From assembly GCF_023715565.1 (NCBI RefSeq), contig NZ_JAMBOJ010000024.1, positions 1 to 64,000 of the forward strand: a stretch of 64,000 nt of DNA, given 5' to 3'. The DNA comes from Cytobacillus firmus (GTDB lineage: Bacteria; Bacillota; Bacilli; Bacillales; Cytobacillaceae). Both the position numbers and the translations under genes were made by a program. The notes under the pieces were generated by a model. The model was not told where the DNA came from, ran no database searches, and saw nothing but the letters and a program-made list of their open reading frames with translations. Numbering within the stretch: the first letter of the stretch is position 1; each line of letters begins with the position of its first letter. Below are positions 61,119-64,000 of the stretch, piece after piece.

Positions 61119-61988
61119 TCAATTTGGCTCCACATGAACATGCACATCATAAACACCATGGTCATGCATCATGACTTTTTCCACATGTGTCGCAATATCA
61201 TGGGCTTCCTTAATATCAAGTGTGGAATTAACTAAGATAACTACATCGATAACTTCATTATTGCCGTAGCTTCTACCTTTAATATCTTTTATTCCTTTAA
61301 CCCCGTTTACTTTTTTGATGGCATCCTGATATTCTTTAATCTTTTCTTCATCAAATCCGTCTGAAAGCTCATGGGAAGCTTGTACAAAAATATCCCAAGC
61401 CGTTTTGCATATTAATAGCCCGACAATAATGGCTGTTAAAGGATCAAGCCATGGCATGTTCAGCTGTGACCCAAATATGCCGATTGCTGTTCCTATACTC
61501 ACCCAGGCGTCTGAAATATTGTCCTTTGCAGCTGCCATTACGGCCTTACTGTTAATTTTATTCGCTAATTTCCTGTTGTAGCGGTACACAAAGTACATTG
61601 CAGCTGCAGAAAAAACTCCCGTATATGCCGCAAAAATATCAGGAGATTCATTAACACCTTCAAACATGGATGAAACAGCATTCAGCAGGACCTGAAGACC
61701 TACAGCAGCCATAATAAAGGAAGCTACCATAGAAGCAATGGTTTCACTCTTCCAGTGACCATACCCATGATTTTTATCCGGAGGACGCTGGGAAATCCTA
61801 AGACCTATAAGCACTGCAATTGAAGCAATAATATCCGTCGTATTATTCAATCCATCCGCTTTCAAAGCGGCAGAATTACTCACATATCCAATTGTTAATT
61901 TTAGTATAGAAAGACATATATAAGCCGCAATGCTAATAACCGCAGCACGCTCACCCAACTTAAGGTTTCGATACTTTTCTTCTTCCAT
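61119..61988 (-). CDS. mneS: Manganese exporter of the cation diffusion facilitator family
   Basis: The 289-residue CDF transporter has six helices and a cytoplasmic C-terminal domain (about 205-289). Helix 2 has NNTTD and helix 5 has DNISD, the NxxxD/DxxxD metal site of Mn-type CDF proteins; zinc members have His there. The sequence ALKADGLNNTTDIIASIAVL is very like B. subtilis MneS (YeaB). It exports Mn(II) in exchange for protons. Confidence 0.88.
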   Translation of the reverse strand: MEEEKYRNLKLGERAAVISIAAYICLSILKLTIGYVSNSAALKADGLNNTTDIIASIAVLIGLRISQRPPDKNHGYGHWKSETIASMVASFIMAAVGLQVLLNAVSSMFEGVNESPDIFAAYTGVFSAAAMYFVYRYNRKLANKINSKAVMAAAKDNISDAWVSIGTAIGIFGSQLNMPWLDPLTAIIVGLLICKTAWDIFVQASHELSDGFDEEKIKEYQDAIKKVNGVKGIKDIKGRSYGNNEVIDVVILVNSTLDIKEAHDIATHVEKVMMHDHGVYDVHVHVEPN

Positions 61989-62110
61989 GCCCTAGCCTCC
62001 TATATTACCCTTGATTATATTACCAAGCGGCATTCGGGTGGGTCTAGAGCAATCTTTTTGTCTTTTATTAAATAAATAAGCAAAGTGCAATTAAGTTGCA
62101 CCAATGAAAA

Positions 62111-62141
62111 ATCAAGCCATCCCGTAAAAGGCTGGCTTGAT
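62111..62141 (-). terminator. Terminator of the DUF2935 gene
   Basis: ATCAAGCCA and TGGCTTGAT form a perfect 9-bp stem; TTTTTCATTGG follows on the minus strand. Confidence 0.7.
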
Positions 62142-62196
62142 TTGCATCACCTTAATGTGTAAAAAGAATGGAAATAGAATTTGAACATCCTTCTAA

Positions 62197-62991
62197 TCAA
62201 ATCGAAGCCCTCTTGAGATTCGCCTCAAACATATCGATTATTTCCAAAAACCGCTCTGCTTCCCTAAATGTATGGTCAGCCAGAAGAGGATGAATATTGC
62301 TTTTGATCCGGCATGCCTCTATTAATTCTCTGGCAGTTTTCTTAAAATCTCTTAATGAAGCAACCGATACTTTATTCTGGTTTAAGAATTGGCTCAGAAT
62401 CGGTTTCGTTTCAGATTGCGGCTGCATAGATTCCAGATCCACAGCCTGGAATAGCAATTGATCGAAATCATGGCTGAACTCCCTGGCCTGTTCAACCAGC
62501 TTTCTTTCAGATGGGTCTAATAGATGGCCGATAAACTTAGCATGATCAGCCATAATCTTCAGGAAAAATACATTCTCCTCTATAATGGCTTCAGGCTTTG
62601 GAGCAAGCACCCCTGAATTAAGCTCTTTTAAGCGATTAGCAAAATAAGCTGCTTCTCTGCTGATATGGTCAATCAATAAAGGGTAATTATTTGAACGGAT
62701 TTCGCACCTTAATGTCAGACCCAATACTTTTCTTTTATAACTCCAGATTGCGGCAGCAGCCTGATAAACCTCGTTATTAAAATTTTGCACTTGGTTAAGT
62801 TCCGAATTTACATTAAACCTGGCCAGCTTTTCCTCAATTCTTTCAAACAATGCAATAAACTGCTGTGCTTCGGTAATTAGCTGTTTCTGTTCATATGTAA
62901 AACCCAAACTTAAAAATAAGGCATGTTCTTTCATGATTCTGGACCAAAACTTAATTTCGTCCAACGATCTAGCGACTATTGGATCTGACAT
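62197..62991 (-). CDS. DUF2935 four-helix-bundle protein
   Basis: The 264-residue protein holds two related halves (about 5-130 and 135-260). Each has an EIKFW/ENVFFLKIMADHA start and a DHxxREAxxF helix (DHISREAAYF, DHTFREAERF). The paired His/Glu pattern resembles ferritin-like metal-binding bundles and is typical of DUF2935. It is soluble and cytoplasmic; function unknown. Confidence 0.82.
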   Translation of the reverse strand: MSDPIVARSLDEIKFWSRIMKEHALFLSLGFTYEQKQLITEAQQFIALFERIEEKLARFNVNSELNQVQNFNNEVYQAAAAIWSYKRKVLGLTLRCEIRSNNYPLLIDHISREAAYFANRLKELNSGVLAPKPEAIIEENVFFLKIMADHAKFIGHLLDPSERKLVEQAREFSHDFDQLLFQAVDLESMQPQSETKPILSQFLNQNKVSVASLRDFKKTARELIEACRIKSNIHPLLADHTFREAERFLEIIDMFEANLKRASI

Positions 62992-63132
62992 GTCTTTCCC
63001 TCCTTAATTGCTCACTCCTTCTCAAATATATTAATGATATTCACCTGTAATTCCATATTTTTATTCTGCAAACTGGCTATAAAAACATCCTAAAATGTAA
63101 AAACTGCTCCCACGACGGCAGCAGTCCTTCTT

Positions 63133-63693
63133 TTACTCATATTTTGATAAATCCACAAAATAGCTATAAATCAAGTAAACCACCATCGCAAACGCGGTTG
63201 AGATAAAACCCCAGCCGAGCGTAATCTGCTCGATAATCAGATAGTTATTGCAAAGCTGTACAGGGGACCATATATATAGCCATCCCAGAGCTAAAAAGAG
63301 AATGGTAAAGAAAATAATGAGTGCATGCTTCCAAAATGAACTTAGCTTTGGCCAGCTGTCCCGCAATGGCACCCCAGCCAAAAATGGCAGTGAGATAAAC
63401 TTAAAGATTTCTACACTTGTAAGCGTCAATGCTTCATCCATCGTCCTTGGCAGAGACCAATACACCATAATAATGGAAAACAGCAATAGTCCCGGTACTC
63501 CGTTTTCATTCCATTTTGAGAAAAACTCCGGAAAACGATGCTGAAAGAACTTCGCCATAAACAATCCAGAGATTATGAGCAGCGGCATTTGCATATGCAT
63601 ATGCGTAATCATAATAGACTCCAGCAAATTAGCTACTGGCGGGAGCATCAATGCAAAAAGCAGAAGCAACCCGTAAACTGGTGACTTCATCAT
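63133..63693 (-). CDS. Multipass membrane protein next to a SCO1 gene
   Basis: The 186-residue protein has five to six transmembrane helices. Between the first two lies THMHMQMP, a His/Met-rich stretch that could bind copper. Its start overlaps the stop of the SCO1/SenC gene by 4 bp, so both are co-translated. A role in cytochrome oxidase assembly is plausible but rests on this context only. Confidence 0.7.
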   Translation of the reverse strand: MMKSPVYGLLLLFALMLPPVANLLESIMITHMHMQMPLLIISGLFMAKFFQHRFPEFFSKWNENGVPGLLLFSIIMVYWSLPRTMDEALTLTSVEIFKFISLPFLAGVPLRDSWPKLSSFWKHALIIFFTILFLALGWLYIWSPVQLCNNYLIIEQITLGWGFISTAFAMVVYLIYSYFVDLSKYE

Positions 63694-64000
63694 TCTTCCC
63701 TCCCGCTGTGCAGAATCTCCGTTACCCGATCAGCCGCTTTTTCAATCAAGGTGTAGTCCATGACTTCGATTAACTGTCCTTTGGGGTTCACCAGATAAAA
63801 AGCCGAGTTATGGGCAAAGTTGCCGTATTCATCCGGTATGACAATAACGCCAAACCGCTCCAGCAAAGAGTCAAGTTCCTGCTGTTCGGGAATCCTCGCC
63901 ATTCTCCACGTTTCTCCGTCACTGCCGAAAGCCTTTCGGTAAGTATCCAATGTTTGGGGATCATCCCTCTCCGGATCAAAGCTGATGCTAAGGAATTGAA
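63690..64000 (-). CDS. SCO1/SenC-family copper chaperone (N-terminus outside the window)
   Basis: The visible 103 residues are the C-terminal half of a SCO protein: FLSISFDPERDDPQTLDTY, then the loop with WRMA, then FAHNSAFYLVNPKGQLIEVMDY with the conserved third copper ligand region (usually HS). The Cys pair lies beyond the window edge. SCO proteins deliver copper to the CuA site of cytochrome oxidase outside the membrane. Confidence 0.85.
   Translation of the reverse strand, partial: QFLSISFDPERDDPQTLDTYRKAFGSDGETWRMARIPEQQELDSLLERFGVIVIPDEYGNFAHNSAFYLVNPKGQLIEVMDYTLIEKAADRVTEILHSGREE

Overview
The window is chromosomal DNA of a low-GC, endospore-forming member of the Bacillaceae. It resembles Bacillus sensu lato, and a Cytobacillus- or Mesobacillus-like genus would fit, but no rRNA or other marker gene is present to settle this. 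The call rests on several gene sets known from B. subtilis: malA/glvR/malP, mccAB with yrrT, yknWXYZ with a sigma-W promoter, a TPP-riboswitch thi operon, mneS, ydgI, fbpA, and the yodPQRST set. No rRNA, tRNA, CRISPR array, insertion sequence or phage gene was found.

Layout. 0.3-4.3 kb is a maltose (alpha-glucoside) PTS locus with a cre site and a divergent RpiR regulator. 4.3-11.2 kb is a patchwork of a serine hydrolase, a likely spore-coat cupin behind a mother-cell sigma promoter, a YusW-like lipoprotein, an AlkD-type protein and small membrane proteins, several of them damaged. 11.2-23.4 kb is a sulfur block: reverse transsulfuration (mccAB, yrrT), aliphatic sulfonate use (ssuA, ssuB, ssuC, a flavin monooxygenase, ssuE) and sulfate/thiosulfate uptake (sbp, cysT, cysW, cysA, yezD). 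Three promoters there share one motif, so a common repressor of the CymR type is likely. 23.4-27.7 kb holds small genes, a MarR/nitroreductase/quinol-monooxygenase operon and several gene fragments. 27.7-31.5 kb is yknWXYZ. 31.5-36.1 kb has a deacetylase-like lipoprotein, a class A beta-lactamase-like hydrolase and two glyoxalase-fold genes, one dead. 36.2-40.5 kb is a thiazole-branch thiamine operon under a TPP riboswitch; its first ORF is only the N-terminal fifth of ThiC.

The most interesting region is 41.1-57.2 kb. A six-gene operon encodes an aldehyde dehydrogenase, a GABA-type aminotransferase, an M20 deacylase, both subunits of a CoA-transferase and a second aminotransferase. Two divergent PucR-type regulators flank a second operon with an AblB-like beta-lysine acetyltransferase, a polar amino-acid ABC transporter and an opine dehydrogenase. 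An alanine/saccharopine-dehydrogenase-like gene follows. Together they read as a route from an imported lysine-, beta-lysine- or opine-type compound through 4-acetamidobutyrate and GABA to succinate. Lysine 2,3-aminomutase (kamA) is not in the window.

57.4-64 kb holds a secreted 5'-nucleotidase, small membrane and peptidase-like proteins, the manganese exporter MneS, a DUF2935 protein and the partial end of a SCO1/SenC gene. Gene decay is frequent: seven genes are truncated, frameshifted or split. A family of roughly 110-230 bp elements with terminal inverted repeats occurs three times, twice directly upstream of sulfur-transport operons.
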